Shown: positions 18,701 through 28,493 of the stretch, piece after piece
Position numbering within the stretch: the stretch's first letter is position 1
Layout of the letters: every line of letters starts with the position of its first letter
From: Kitasatospora aureofaciens
GTDB taxonomy: Bacteria > Actinomycetota > Actinomycetes > Streptomycetales > Streptomycetaceae
Direction of reading: 5' to 3'
Length of the DNA stretch: 64,000 bases
Assembly: GCA_000720845.1 (NCBI GenBank)
Contig: JODU01000012.1
Location: 124,001-188,000, forward strand
Notes under the pieces: generated by a model
Told to the model about the DNA's origin: nothing
Database searches by the model: none
Seen by the model: only the letters and a program-made list of their open reading frames with translations
Position numbers and translations under genes: made by a program

Positions 18701-19527
18701 ACCAGGTCGCCCACCACGCCCTGTACATGTACGACGCGGCCGGGCAGCCGTACAAGACGCAGAAGAACATCCGCGAGGTGCTCCAGCGGCTGTACACCGG
18801 CAGCGACATCGGCCAGGGCTACCACGGCGACGAGGACAACGGCGAGCAGTCGGCCTGGTTCCTCTTCTCCTCGCTCGGCTTCTACCCCCTGGTGATGGGC
18901 AGCGGCGAGTACGCCATCGGGTCCCCGCTCTTCACCAAGGCGACGGTGCACCTGGAGAACGGCCGCGAGCTGGTCGTCAAGGCGCCGAAGAACAGCACGA
19001 AGAACGTCTACGTGCAGGGTCTGAAGGTCAACGGCAAGCGCTGGAACTCCACTTCGCTCCCCCACGCGCTGATCGCGAAGGGCGGCGTCCTGGAGTTCGA
19101 CATGGGCCCGAAGCCCTCCTCGTGGGGCACGGGCGAGAACGCGGCGCCGCCGTCGATCACCCAGGACGACGAGGTGCCGACCCCGCGCACCGACGCGATC
19201 ACCGGCCAGGGTGCGCTGTTCGACAACACCTCGGCGACGGACGCGAGCGTGACGTCGGTGGACCTGCCCGTGTCCGGCGAGGGCGCGAGGGCGGTCCAGT
19301 ACACGCTCACCTCCTCGGCGGACCGCACCAAGGCCCCGGCCGGCTGGAAGCTCCAGGGCTCGGCCGACGGCACCACCTGGCGGACGCTGGACGAGCGCTC
19401 CGGCGAGTCCTTCGCCTGGGACCGGCAGACGCGGGCGTTCTCGGTGAAGTCGCCGGGCTCGTACGCCGAGTACCGGCTGGTCCTCGACGGCGAGCACACG
19501 CTGGCGGAGGTGGAGTTGCTGTCCTGA
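15721..19527 (+). CDS. Secreted GH92 family alpha-mannosidase with discoidin-type domain
   Basis: 1268 residues from ATG at 15721. A signal peptide (about 1-38) is followed by an F5/8-type C (discoidin) module around residues 80-225, recognisable by NLVDNEPATKWLAF, WTLKGSADGENWQTLDTRSGE and the FRLEI strand. The central part (about 400-1130) is a GH92 (alpha/alpha)6 hydrolase: DGKVYVNNGFWDTYRTAWPA, YSSPGYADLMTG-like WSSPGYADLMTG, GYHGDEDNGEQSAWF with the catalytic acidic residues, and GSPLFTKATVHLENGR. The C-terminal 130 residues are another carbohydrate-binding-like beta module that repeats the LQGSADGTTWRTLDERSGE pattern. GH92 enzymes trim alpha-mannose from glycans with calcium. A palindromic operator sits just upstream. 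Confidence 0.92.
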   Translation: MQYGVRHRWGPAVVMTTAFALAVGSQGAAVALPGAPAKADREFASSFEADDPVPDWTDTVDTDRDGGKRASGVDGGYSTGIPGNVTENVTGVRASAENTGGREVKENLVDNEPATKWLAFAPTGWVEFDLDAPTKIAKYALTSANDHDERDPLDWTLKGSADGENWQTLDTRSGEHFGERFQTKTYTLAETAEFQHFRLEITKNNGAGDALQLADVQLATSDTEVPTPEDMLSFVDEGPVGSPTAKANAGFTGTHALRYAGRHTADGRGYSYNKVFDVNVEVDRRSELSYKIFPSMADGDLDYDATNVSVDLAFTDGTYLSDLKATDQHGFPLTPRGQGDAKILYVNQWNSVESGIGSVAAGKTVDRILVAYDSPKGPAKFRGWLDDVEIKRAAPERPKAHLSDYALTTRGTNSSGSFSRGNNFPATAVPHGFNFWTPVTNAGSLSWIYEYASGNNDDNLPTLEAFGASHEPSPWMGDRQTFQVMPSAASGTPDTGRDARELAFRHENETARPYYYGVRFENGLKAEMAPTDHAAMMRFTYPGDDASVIFDNVNNDAGLTLDKENGTFTGYSDVKSGGSAGATRLFVYGEFDSKVTGGDSSGVKGHLRFDAGRDHSVTMGIATSLISVDQAKDNLRQEIPKRTSFDKVKRDAQKQWDWILGKVEVEGATQDQLTTLYSGLYRLYLYPNAGHEKVAGKYKYASPFSKAVKENTPTETGAKIVDGKVYVNNGFWDTYRTAWPAYSFLTPSQAGELVDGFVQQYKDGGWTSRWSSPGYADLMTGTSSDVAFADAYVKGVDFDAKAAYDAAVKNATVVPPSSGVGRKGMETSPFLGYTGTETHEGLSWALEGYLNDYGIAKMGEKLYKETGQKRYKDESAYFLNRAQDYVNLFDAKAGFFQGKDVKGNWRVDSGKYDPRVWGYDYTETNGWGYAFTAPQDSRGLANLYGGRDGLGDKLDKYLSTPETASPDLKGSYGGVIHEMVEARDVRMGMYGHSNQVAHHALYMYDAAGQPYKTQKNIREVLQRLYTGSDIGQGYHGDEDNGEQSAWFLFSSLGFYPLVMGSGEYAIGSPLFTKATVHLENGRELVVKAPKNSTKNVYVQGLKVNGKRWNSTSLPHALIAKGGVLEFDMGPKPSSWGTGENAAPPSITQDDEVPTPRTDAITGQGALFDNTSATDASVTSVDLPVSGEGARAVQYTLTSSADRTKAPAGWKLQGSADGTTWRTLDERSGESFAWDRQTRAFSVKSPGSYAEYRLVLDGEHTLAEVELLS

Positions 19528-19554
19528 ACCCGAAGGTGAGCGTGGAATGACGTC

Positions 19555-19586
19555 GCGGGGTACGCCGGGTGACCGGCGTACCCCGC
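19555..19586 (+). terminator. GH92 gene terminator
   Basis: A 14-bp perfect stem (19555-19568 with 19573-19586) with loop GTGA, followed by AAAA, 27 bases after the GH92 stop codon. Confidence 0.85.
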
Positions 19587-19758
19587 AAAAGGTTGTACGC
19601 CCCACGTTGCGCTTGCGTACCTGTTCTGTACCGCTCTCGTCCCCGGTCGTAAATCTGATTGACGTGTGAACGTCATGTGTAAGGATCACGAAGTATCCCG
19701 GGATCTTGCGGACTTACCCGTTCGCGGTCCCTTCCGCATGACCAGATGGAGGATCCAC

Positions 19759-20691
19759 GTGGCCAAAAGCTCCGGCCTGAACACGCGTCGCGCCCTGGCG
19801 CGTGCCACGGCTGCGGCGCTCACCGCCGCTCTGGTGGCGACCGGTGCGAGCAGCGCCGTCGCCGCCGACGGACCGGGAGCCAGCGCTTCCCGGTCGCACC
19901 TCGACGTGAAGCCGTCGGGTGCCGAGAAGTACGGCACCTCCGCCATGCCCGGAGACGCACCGATCAACCCGGTGTTCGGTGTGGACGGCGCGGGTGACCT
20001 GTGGAGCTACGACCCCGACTTCGAGGGCGGGCTGGACGCTCGCTGGGACGCCGGCTACGGCTGGCAGACGGCCCGCGCCATGACGCAGGTCGACCAGGAC
20101 GCCGACGGATTCTCGGACGGCATCTGGCACGTCACGTCCGAGGGCCAGCTCTACTGGGCCCCCTGGGGGACCGAGGACCACACCCTCGTCGGCAACGGCT
20201 GGAAGATCTACAACCAGCTGTTCTCCGGCGCCAACCTGGGCGGTGCCGGCGCCGACGACCTGCTCGCCCGCGACAGCTCCGGAAACCTGTACCTGTACCT
20301 GGGCTACGGCAACGGCAAGCTGACCCAGCGCTACAAGGTCGGCGGCGGCTGGAACGCCTACACCCACATCACCGGCAAGGGCGACCTCACCGGTGACGGC
20401 AAGGCCGACATCGTCGCCAAGGACAAGTCGGGCGTCCTGTGGCTCTACAAGGGCACCGGCAACTACAAGGCGCCGTTCACGTCCCGCACCCGCGTCGGCG
20501 GTGGCTGGAACACGTACAACAACGTCCTCTCCGTCGGCGACATCGACATCGACGGCATCACCGACGTGGTCGCGCGCGACAAGAACGGTGCGCTGTACCT
20601 GTACAAGGGCACCGGCAACGCCGCTTCCCCGTTCAAGGCCCGCGTGAAGATCGGCAGCGGTGGCTGGAACACGTACCGCCTGATGTTCTGA
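19759..20691 (+). CDS. Secreted FG-GAP/VCBS repeat protein
   Basis: 310 residues. I start at GTG 19759 because GGAGG lies seven bases upstream; an ATG at 19738 is in frame but has no ribosome site. The signal peptide is NTRRALARATAAALTAALVATGASSAVA, cleaved near residue 37. The mature part holds about five repeats of a beta-propeller blade, each with a calcium-type loop such as DQDADGFSDG, DLTGDGKADI or DIDIDGITDV followed by VAKDKSGVLWLY-like strands and a GGGWNTY aromatic. FG-GAP/VCBS propellers of this kind are secreted and often bind surfaces or sugars; no catalytic domain is present. It is convergent with aconitase. Confidence 0.85.
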   Translation: MAKSSGLNTRRALARATAAALTAALVATGASSAVAADGPGASASRSHLDVKPSGAEKYGTSAMPGDAPINPVFGVDGAGDLWSYDPDFEGGLDARWDAGYGWQTARAMTQVDQDADGFSDGIWHVTSEGQLYWAPWGTEDHTLVGNGWKIYNQLFSGANLGGAGADDLLARDSSGNLYLYLGYGNGKLTQRYKVGGGWNAYTHITGKGDLTGDGKADIVAKDKSGVLWLYKGTGNYKAPFTSRTRVGGGWNTYNNVLSVGDIDIDGITDVVARDKNGALYLYKGTGNAASPFKARVKIGSGGWNTYRLMF

Positions 20692-20704
20692 GGCGAACAG
20701 ACGC

Positions 20705-20740
20705 GAGGGCCGCACTCCCGGTGACGGGGGTGCGGCCCTC
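20705..20740. terminator. Bidirectional terminator between FG-GAP gene and acnA
   Basis: A 16-bp stem with one G-T pair (20705-20720 with 20725-20740) and loop GTGA lies between two convergent stop codons. Confidence 0.85.
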
Positions 20741-20759
20741 GGCCGTTGTGCGGGTCCGC

Positions 20760-23474
<2,715 letters not shown>

Positions 23475-23777
23475 GACAGTCTCCTTCATTTATGTGCGCG
23501 TACCACCGCATCCTGCCGCCACGCCCCCTGGCCGATCCGCTAAGGTAAGGCTAAGTTAGGTAACCCTTACCACCAGACTGGAGCGGCGTGCGACTGCGGT
23601 ACGCCTCGGCAGATATCTCGATGTCGAGATAACTCTAGTACATGGGGGCGGCCCGGTCATGTCCGGGCGCCGTGTGGCGTGCACCCCATCCCGGGTGACC
23701 CGTGCGGCCATCAGTACGCCGAACGGGGGTATCCGATGCGTGCCGGACCGACCCGGCGCGACAAGGAAGGGGGCACG
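23475..23777. promoter_or_regulatory. acnA promoter region with palindromic operator and iron-box-like site
   Basis: A 303-base interval with no gene. TATCTCGATGTCGAGATA at 23614-23631 is a perfect 18-bp palindrome. It resembles, as I recall, sites reported for the MarR-family citrate/trans-aconitate sensor TamR in front of S. coelicolor aconitase and other TCA genes. TAAGGTAAGGCTAAGTTAG at 23541-23559 matches 14 of 19 positions of the actinobacterial iron box TTAGGTTAGGCTAACCTAA (DmdR/IdeR). The first is an excellent operator by symmetry; the second is weaker. Confidence 0.65.
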
Positions 23778-23975
23778 ATGCCGCTCACGTTCCGCAAGAG
23801 CTTCCGGATCCTCCCCGGGGTGCGGCTGAACATCAACAAACGCTCGTGGTCCATCACCACCGGAGGCGGGAACGGCCCGCGCCACACCCGCAGCAGCACC
23901 GGACGTCGTACGACATCGATGGATTTGCCGGGACCTTTCGGATGGCGTCGCACGACGACGAGCAAGCGCGGCTGA
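23778..23975 (+). CDS. DUF4236 small protein
   Basis: 65 residues from ATG at 23778 with AGGAAGGGGGCACG upstream. LTFRKSFRILPGVRLNINKR is the diagnostic opening of DUF4236 (F-R-K-S ... PGVRLNxxK). The domain is normally followed by a Gly-rich stretch, here TTGGGNGPRHTRSSTGRR. Function unknown; members are small basic proteins in many bacteria. A longer frame from 23679 is open but lacks a ribosome site. It lies between the acnA promoter and the HTH-MurA gene. Confidence 0.8.
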   Translation: MPLTFRKSFRILPGVRLNINKRSWSITTGGGNGPRHTRSSTGRRTTSMDLPGPFGWRRTTTSKRG

Positions 23976-24032
23976 GCCGTGACCGGGGGTTTCTTGACGT
24001 CACGTCACCCGGACGGACCCCCCGAGAGGCGC

Positions 24033-24050
24033 GATCTCATATCTGAGATA
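24033..24050 (+). promoter_or_regulatory. ATCTC-N6-GAGAT operator before the HTH-MurA gene
   Basis: ATCTCATATCTGAGAT at 24034-24049 is an inverted repeat with the same arms and the same six-base centre as the acnA palindrome 400 bases away. It ends 12 bases before the start codon, so a bound regulator would block initiation. The HTH of the downstream protein is a candidate for autoregulation; a TamR-like protein is the alternative. Confidence 0.55.
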
Positions 24051-24061
24051 GCCTCAACCTC

Positions 24062-25591
24062 ATGGCAGACGACTACCTCGTACGCATCGGCAGGCTCATC
24101 CGTGACGCTCGGCAGCACCGCGGCTGGACGCAGTCACAGCTCGCCGAGGCGCTCAACACCAGTCAGAGCGCCGTCAACCGCATCGAGCGCGGCAACCAGA
24201 ACATCAGCCTTGAGATGATCGCCCGGATCGGCGAAGCGCTGGACAGCGAGATCGTCTCCCTGGGCTACGCGGGCCCGATGCACCTGCGCGTGGTCGGCGG
24301 CCGTCGCCTGTCCGGCGCCATCGACGTCAAGACCAGCAAGAACGCCTGCGTGGCCCTGCTGTGCGCCTCGCTGCTCAACAAGGGGCGCACGGTGCTGCGG
24401 CGGGTCGCCCGCATCGAGGAGGTCTACCGCCTCCTGGAGGTGCTCAACTCCATCGGTGTGCGCACCCGCTGGATCAACGACGGCACCGACCTGGAGATCG
24501 TGCCGCCGGCCGAGCTGGACATGGAGGCCATCGACGCCGAGGCCGCCGTCCGCACCCGCTCCATCATCATGTTCCTCGGCCCGCTGCTGCACCGCATGGA
24601 ACGCTTCCGGCTGCCCTACGCCGGCGGCTGCGACCTCGGCACCCGCACCATCGAGCCGCACATGATCGCGCTGCGTCGCTTCGGCCTGGACGTCGCCGCG
24701 ACCGAGGGCCACTACCACGCGGTGGTCGACCGGGCCGTCCGCCCGGACCGCCCCATCGTCCTGACCGAACGGGGCGACACGGTCACGGAGAACGCGCTCC
24801 TGGCCGCCGCCCGCCACGACGGCGTCACCGTCATCCGCAACGCCTCCTCCAACTACATGGTCCAGGACCTGTGCTTCTTCCTGGAGGCCCTGGGCGTCCG
24901 CGTCGAAGGCATCGGCACCACCACCCTCACGGTGCACGGCATGCCGGTCATCGACGCCGACGTGGACTACTCCCCCTCCGAGGACCCGGTAGAGGCGATG
25001 AGCCTGCTGGCCGCCGCCGTGGTCACGGAGTCGGAGCTGACGGTCCGCCGGGTCCCGATCGAGTTCCTGGAGATCGAGCTGGCGGTCCTGGAGGAGATGG
25101 GCCTCGACCACGACCGCACGCCGGAGTACTTCGCCGACAACGGCCGCACCCGCCTGGTGGACCTCACGGTGCGCCCCTCCAAGCTGGAGGCGCCCATCGA
25201 CAAGATCCACCCGATGCCCTTCCCCGGCCTGAACATCGACAACGTCCCCTTCTTCGCGGCCATCGCCGCCTCCGCCCAGGGTCAGACCCTCATCCACGAC
25301 TGGGTCTACGACAACCGCGCCATCTACCTCACGGACCTCAACCGCCTCGGCGGCCGCCTCCAGCTCCTGGACCCCCACCGCGTCCTGGTCGAGGGCCCCA
25401 CCCGCTGGCGCGCCGCCGAGATGATGTGCCCGCCGGCCCTGCGCCCCGCCGTGGTCGTCCTCCTCGCGATGATGGCCGCCGAGGGCACGTCGGTACTGCG
25501 CAACGTGTACGTCATCAACCGCGGCTACGAGGACCTCGCCGAGCGGCTGAACTCGATCGGTGCGCAGATCGAGATCTTCCGCGACATCTGA
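24062..25591 (+). CDS. XRE-HTH / UDP-GlcNAc enolpyruvyl transferase fusion
   Basis: 509 residues. Residues 6-65 are a Cro/C1-type helix-turn-helix (GWTQSQLAEALNTSQSAVNRIERG), and 73-509 are a MurA-like EPT fold, which transfers enolpyruvate to UDP-GlcNAc at the start of peptidoglycan synthesis. Catalytic positions look intact: KN at 93-94, Cys190 in AGGCDLGTRTI, Asp393 in PGLNIDN (aligned to the E. coli PGFPTD loop), and the late RGYEDLAERLNSIGA arginine. Domain order makes it look like a DNA-binding enzyme or a ligand-sensing regulator built on MurA. Streptomyces carry a second, HTH-free MurA elsewhere. The fusion is known in the genus, but its role is not clear to me. Confidence 0.9.
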   Translation: MADDYLVRIGRLIRDARQHRGWTQSQLAEALNTSQSAVNRIERGNQNISLEMIARIGEALDSEIVSLGYAGPMHLRVVGGRRLSGAIDVKTSKNACVALLCASLLNKGRTVLRRVARIEEVYRLLEVLNSIGVRTRWINDGTDLEIVPPAELDMEAIDAEAAVRTRSIIMFLGPLLHRMERFRLPYAGGCDLGTRTIEPHMIALRRFGLDVAATEGHYHAVVDRAVRPDRPIVLTERGDTVTENALLAAARHDGVTVIRNASSNYMVQDLCFFLEALGVRVEGIGTTTLTVHGMPVIDADVDYSPSEDPVEAMSLLAAAVVTESELTVRRVPIEFLEIELAVLEEMGLDHDRTPEYFADNGRTRLVDLTVRPSKLEAPIDKIHPMPFPGLNIDNVPFFAAIAASAQGQTLIHDWVYDNRAIYLTDLNRLGGRLQLLDPHRVLVEGPTRWRAAEMMCPPALRPAVVVLLAMMAAEGTSVLRNVYVINRGYEDLAERLNSIGAQIEIFRDI

Positions 25592-25682
25592 CCCGCGAAC
25601 GCCGTCGCACCCGTGCCTGACCTGCCACTCGGCGGACCACGGACGGGTGCGGCGGCATTCCCATGTAAGGAAACAGCGGCAC

Positions 25683-26219
25683 GTGGTACGTCGAAGTCGG
25701 AGCAGCAACCCCCGTTCGGCCGTCGTCCTGACCTCGGGCACGGACTGGGGCACCCGGGCCGCCGGGCAACGGCGCGCCGGCGGGGCCGAGGTTCCCATAC
25801 CCAGGCGCCGGCCCGCGAAGGTCAAGGCGCTGCACCAGGCCCTCGGCCTGGCCCGCGCGGCGATCGACAAGAAGAACTGGAACGCGGCACGCTACGCGCT
25901 CGCCCGGGCCCGGGCCGTCGTCAACGCCCTTCCCGCCGACGTGGCCGTCCAGGAGCGCGGGCAACTCTCGGCGCTCCGCAAGAAGTACGCGGCACGGGAC
26001 ACGCCGGCCGCGAGGGCCGCCAGGCAGGAGAAGGGGACGCCGGTCAAGCGTACGGGCGGCAGGAGGTCCGCCCCGAAACCGACCGCGAAGAGGGCCACGG
26101 CCAGGAATGCCGTGCCGACGCCGAAGCCCGCGCCCGTGCGCGATCTCGGTGACCGCCTGATCGACCGCGCGTCCCTCGGCTACGCCCCCAGGGACGAGGC
26201 TGGAGGTCGCTCCGCGTGA
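25683..26219 (+). CDS. Basic Ala/Arg/Lys-rich hypothetical protein
   Basis: 178 residues from GTG at 25683, with AAGGAAA about ten bases upstream. The middle third (KVKALHQALGLARAAIDKK through ALRKKYAAR) is a well-formed helical region; the ends are low-complexity, very basic and Pro/Ala-rich. Such composition suggests nucleic-acid contact, but no known domain is visible. The overlapping frame at 25613-26152 is a shadow of Arg/Gly/Pro type. It is in line with the HTH-MurA gene 90 bases upstream. Start uncertain. Confidence 0.6.
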   Translation: MVRRSRSSNPRSAVVLTSGTDWGTRAAGQRRAGGAEVPIPRRRPAKVKALHQALGLARAAIDKKNWNAARYALARARAVVNALPADVAVQERGQLSALRKKYAARDTPAARAARQEKGTPVKRTGGRRSAPKPTAKRATARNAVPTPKPAPVRDLGDRLIDRASLGYAPRDEAGGRSA

Positions 26220-26367
26220 CCGGCGATCCCCCAATCGCGCACCCCTTTGACGCTTTTCGTACAAGGACATGGGCGAGCCGGTGTGAATTCTTGATTGGGT
26301 AAGTATCGCAGAAGTCGTTCACTCGACTGCCGCGCATCCGATGGAGTAGGCAGACGTTACTTCGGAT

Positions 26368-26604
26368 ATGACCGAGGAACGCGGGGAATTGACGGCGCTT
26401 GGCCCGTACACCTACAGGCCCGGCAGAGATCACTGTCCGTCACCGAGCGACGGAACTCTGACCAGAGGCGGCCGCCCCGTCCCGCTCCGGGTCACCGAAC
26501 CGGTCCTGCAGCGCTTCCTGGACGTCATGACCGAGTTGGAGACCGGCCTCGCCGAGCGGTGGGGCCGTACGCAGGGCTCCTTGACGTACACCCGGGCGGA
26601 GTGA
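26368..26604 (+). CDS. Small hypothetical protein upstream of DUF2637 gene
   Basis: 78 residues from ATG at 26368. The sequence has ordinary amino-acid balance, with a compact helix VTEPVLQRFLDVMTELETGLAERWG, unlike the shadow frames around it. It is ten bases upstream of the DUF2637 gene on the same strand, which suggests a two-gene unit. The weak ribosome site and lack of a recognised family keep confidence moderate. Confidence 0.55.
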   Translation: MTEERGELTALGPYTYRPGRDHCPSPSDGTLTRGGRPVPLRVTEPVLQRFLDVMTELETGLAERWGRTQGSLTYTRAE

Positions 26605-26614
26605 CCGGCACCTC

Positions 26615-27487
26615 GTGTACGAAGAACACACGCACCCCGAAATGCCGTACGGCGAAGGGCCGTTCCGCGCCACGGGCACCGGTCGGCACCGTGCGCCCGA
26701 GGCGGCCTTCCAGGAGACCCTGGTTCCGCCCGAACCCGGTTGGGACCCGGCCGAGGAACTCGCGTTCCTGCTCCAGGACGCGATGGAGAACCGGACCGGC
26801 GTCCCCTCCGCGACGGACACCTCGGCGCTCGCACCCGCCCCGGGCACACCGCTGAGCAATCTGCAGGAGATCACGGCGGAGCTGCCCCCGTTGAGGGAGT
26901 CCCCGACGAGTCATCGCAGGGTCCGCAGAGGGAGAAAGGTGAGCCGGCTGCGCGCCGCGAGCCTGTTCGTCGCCGCGCTCGCCGCGGTCATCGCCGCCTC
27001 CGTGAGCCTGTTCGGCGGCATGGTGGCCTACGAGCCGTTGCGTCTGGCCGCCGTGACCCGCACCCGCGGCAGCGTCGTGTCCTGGTGGCCGCTGCTGGTC
27101 TACGGGCCCTGGCTGGTGGCCTCGCTCGCGGTGCTGCGGGCCGCGCTGCACCAGCGCCGCGCCGTGCACTCCTGGGCCGTCGTCCTGCTCTTCTCGGCCA
27201 TCGCGATGCTGCTGTGCATCGCGGAGGCGCCCAGAACGGTCAGCGACGCCGCGGCGGCCGCCCTGCCCGGTCTGGCCTCGCTGGTCTGCTTCCAGCAGGT
27301 CATCCGGCAGATCACGCTCACCCGTCCGCCCCGGCGTGCGGTGCCGCGCCACCGGCAACGCGCCGCGGTCACTCCGGGTGACGATCCGTCGGGTAGGACG
27401 GCCGCCGATCCGGTGTCGCTTCCGCAGCAGCGGCAGAATCCGGTGCGTGCGCCGCGGCCCGGCACGGGACCCGGGAAACGAAACTGA
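26615..27487 (+). CDS. DUF2637 (SpdB-like) membrane protein
   Basis: 290 residues from GTG at 26615. An acidic cytoplasmic N-terminus (1-105) is followed by four predicted membrane segments between about 110 and 235: RAASLFVAALAAVIAASVSL, WPLLVYGPWLVASLAVLRAAL, SWAVVLLFSAIAMLLCIAEA and AAAALPGLASLVCF. This is the DUF2637 arrangement, the same family as the plasmid spread proteins SpdB of Streptomyces conjugative elements. The C-terminal 50 residues are basic and disordered. No transfer or integrase gene is nearby, so this appears to be a chromosomal member. An ATG at 26642 is an alternative start. Confidence 0.75.
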   Translation: MYEEHTHPEMPYGEGPFRATGTGRHRAPEAAFQETLVPPEPGWDPAEELAFLLQDAMENRTGVPSATDTSALAPAPGTPLSNLQEITAELPPLRESPTSHRRVRRGRKVSRLRAASLFVAALAAVIAASVSLFGGMVAYEPLRLAAVTRTRGSVVSWWPLLVYGPWLVASLAVLRAALHQRRAVHSWAVVLLFSAIAMLLCIAEAPRTVSDAAAAALPGLASLVCFQQVIRQITLTRPPRRAVPRHRQRAAVTPGDDPSGRTAADPVSLPQQRQNPVRAPRPGTGPGKRN

Positions 27488-27583
27488 AATTCCCGTCCAT
27501 TCCCTCCGGGGAAGGTGACGAACAGAGAGATCGGCATTCGGTGCGGATCGCGCCCGGGCAGGCGCGGAAGACCACCGCGCGGG

Positions 27584-28027
27584 TCAGCCCTCCGTCAGTG
27601 TCACGTCCTGTGCCTGCCGGGCGTGGAAGCTCGGGAGCGGCACGATACCCATGGGGCGCAGCTCCATCAGGGTGGCCTCGACGTGGGCCGCGCCGGGCTT
27701 GATGACGACCGTGTCGGGCGTGCCGGTGTTGACCCAGCGGTGCTCCAGGCCGTCGCAGACCGCGCGGGTGCCGCCGACGCCGTACCGGACGGACGGGTCG
27801 CTCTGGCTCACGGTGGAGCTGACGTAGACCGGGCCGGTGCCGCCGGTGCAGCGGTAGGTACCGGAGAGGGTGACGCTGCCGTCGGCGGCGACGCGGCCGG
27901 TCGGGTCGACGGTCACCGACTCCGCGACGAGGCGGGCGTCGTGTGGTGTTGCCGTGGCGGCGGGCGCGGCGAGCAGGAGCAGGGCGGTGCCTGCGACCGT
28001 GGCGAGGGCGGTGGATCGTACGGGCAT
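27584..28027 (-). CDS. Small secreted protein (DUF6299-like)
   Basis: 147 residues from ATG at 28027 with GGGAGG upstream. A Sec signal (VRSTALATVAGTALLLLAAPAATA) is followed by a beta-rich mature domain of about 115 residues with two Cys (YRCTGG and AVCDGLEHRWVNTG) likely to form a disulphide. VTVDPTGRVAADGSVTLSGTYRC resembles the DUF6299 family of actinobacterial secreted proteins. Function unknown. Confidence 0.7.
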   Translation of the reverse strand: MPVRSTALATVAGTALLLLAAPAATATPHDARLVAESVTVDPTGRVAADGSVTLSGTYRCTGGTGPVYVSSTVSQSDPSVRYGVGGTRAVCDGLEHRWVNTGTPDTVVIKPGAAHVEATLMELRPMGIVPLPSFHARQAQDVTLTEG

Positions 28028-28266
28028 GGGAACCTCCCGGTGGTTCGGAATGAGGGGTTCCACTGGTACCGGGCGGAGGGGCCGACGACAGTGACCGTCA
28101 CCCCTTCGGTGGCGAGTCCGCGTCGGCCGTCGTGGAACCGTCGCCGGCTTGTCCGGGTGTTGTCACGCTTGCCGCCCGGGTCTTGGCGATGGCTTCCCCG
28201 CGGGCGCACCGTCGGTACACGCGACGGTCCCGAGGACGGGACGGTCTTTCGACGTGGAGGTGCGCC

Positions 28267-28476
28267 ATGTGTACCCACCGGCCTTCCTGCCCCGCAGCCG
28301 ACTCCCCCGAGGCGCGCGTCGTCACCGCGCACGTCGTCACCGCCCACCCGGAGCAGGGGTGGAGCCTGCTGTGCGACGGCACGATCGTCTTCGACGACAC
28401 CGGCGAGCTGCGGCCCGACGGCCTGGTCGTCGGCCCGCGCCGGGTGCCGGGAGGGCACCTGGTGATGGCCGCCTGA
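28267..28476 (+). CDS. DUF5999 small protein
   Basis: 69 residues from ATG at 28267 with GGAGG eight bases upstream. MCTHRPSCPAADSPEA and HPEQGWSLLCDGTIVFDDTGELRPDG are the DUF5999 marks. Cys2, His4 and Cys8 could bind a metal. This tiny family is common in Streptomyces and has no known role. The longer frame from 28132 is Arg-rich and lacks a ribosome site. It converges with the hydrolase, 17 bases apart. Confidence 0.8.
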   Translation: MCTHRPSCPAADSPEARVVTAHVVTAHPEQGWSLLCDGTIVFDDTGELRPDGLVVGPRRVPGGHLVMAA

Positions 28477-28493
28477 AACCGTCCGGTACCGAC

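Noticed and set aside
15793..19689. 1298-residue minus-strand frame opposite the GH92 gene
   Set aside because: Arg/Val/Gly-rich, no domain, shadow of a clear secreted mannosidase.
24062..25591. Loss of the catalytic Asp in the MurA-like protein
   Set aside because: First reading of the FPGLNIDN stretch suggested loss, but aligning PG-LNID with the E. coli PG-FPTD loop keeps the Asp (393).
26615..27487. Integrated conjugative element
   Set aside because: Only the SpdB-like protein is present; no integrase, replication or FtsK/SpoIIIE-type transfer gene and no tRNA attachment site was seen.
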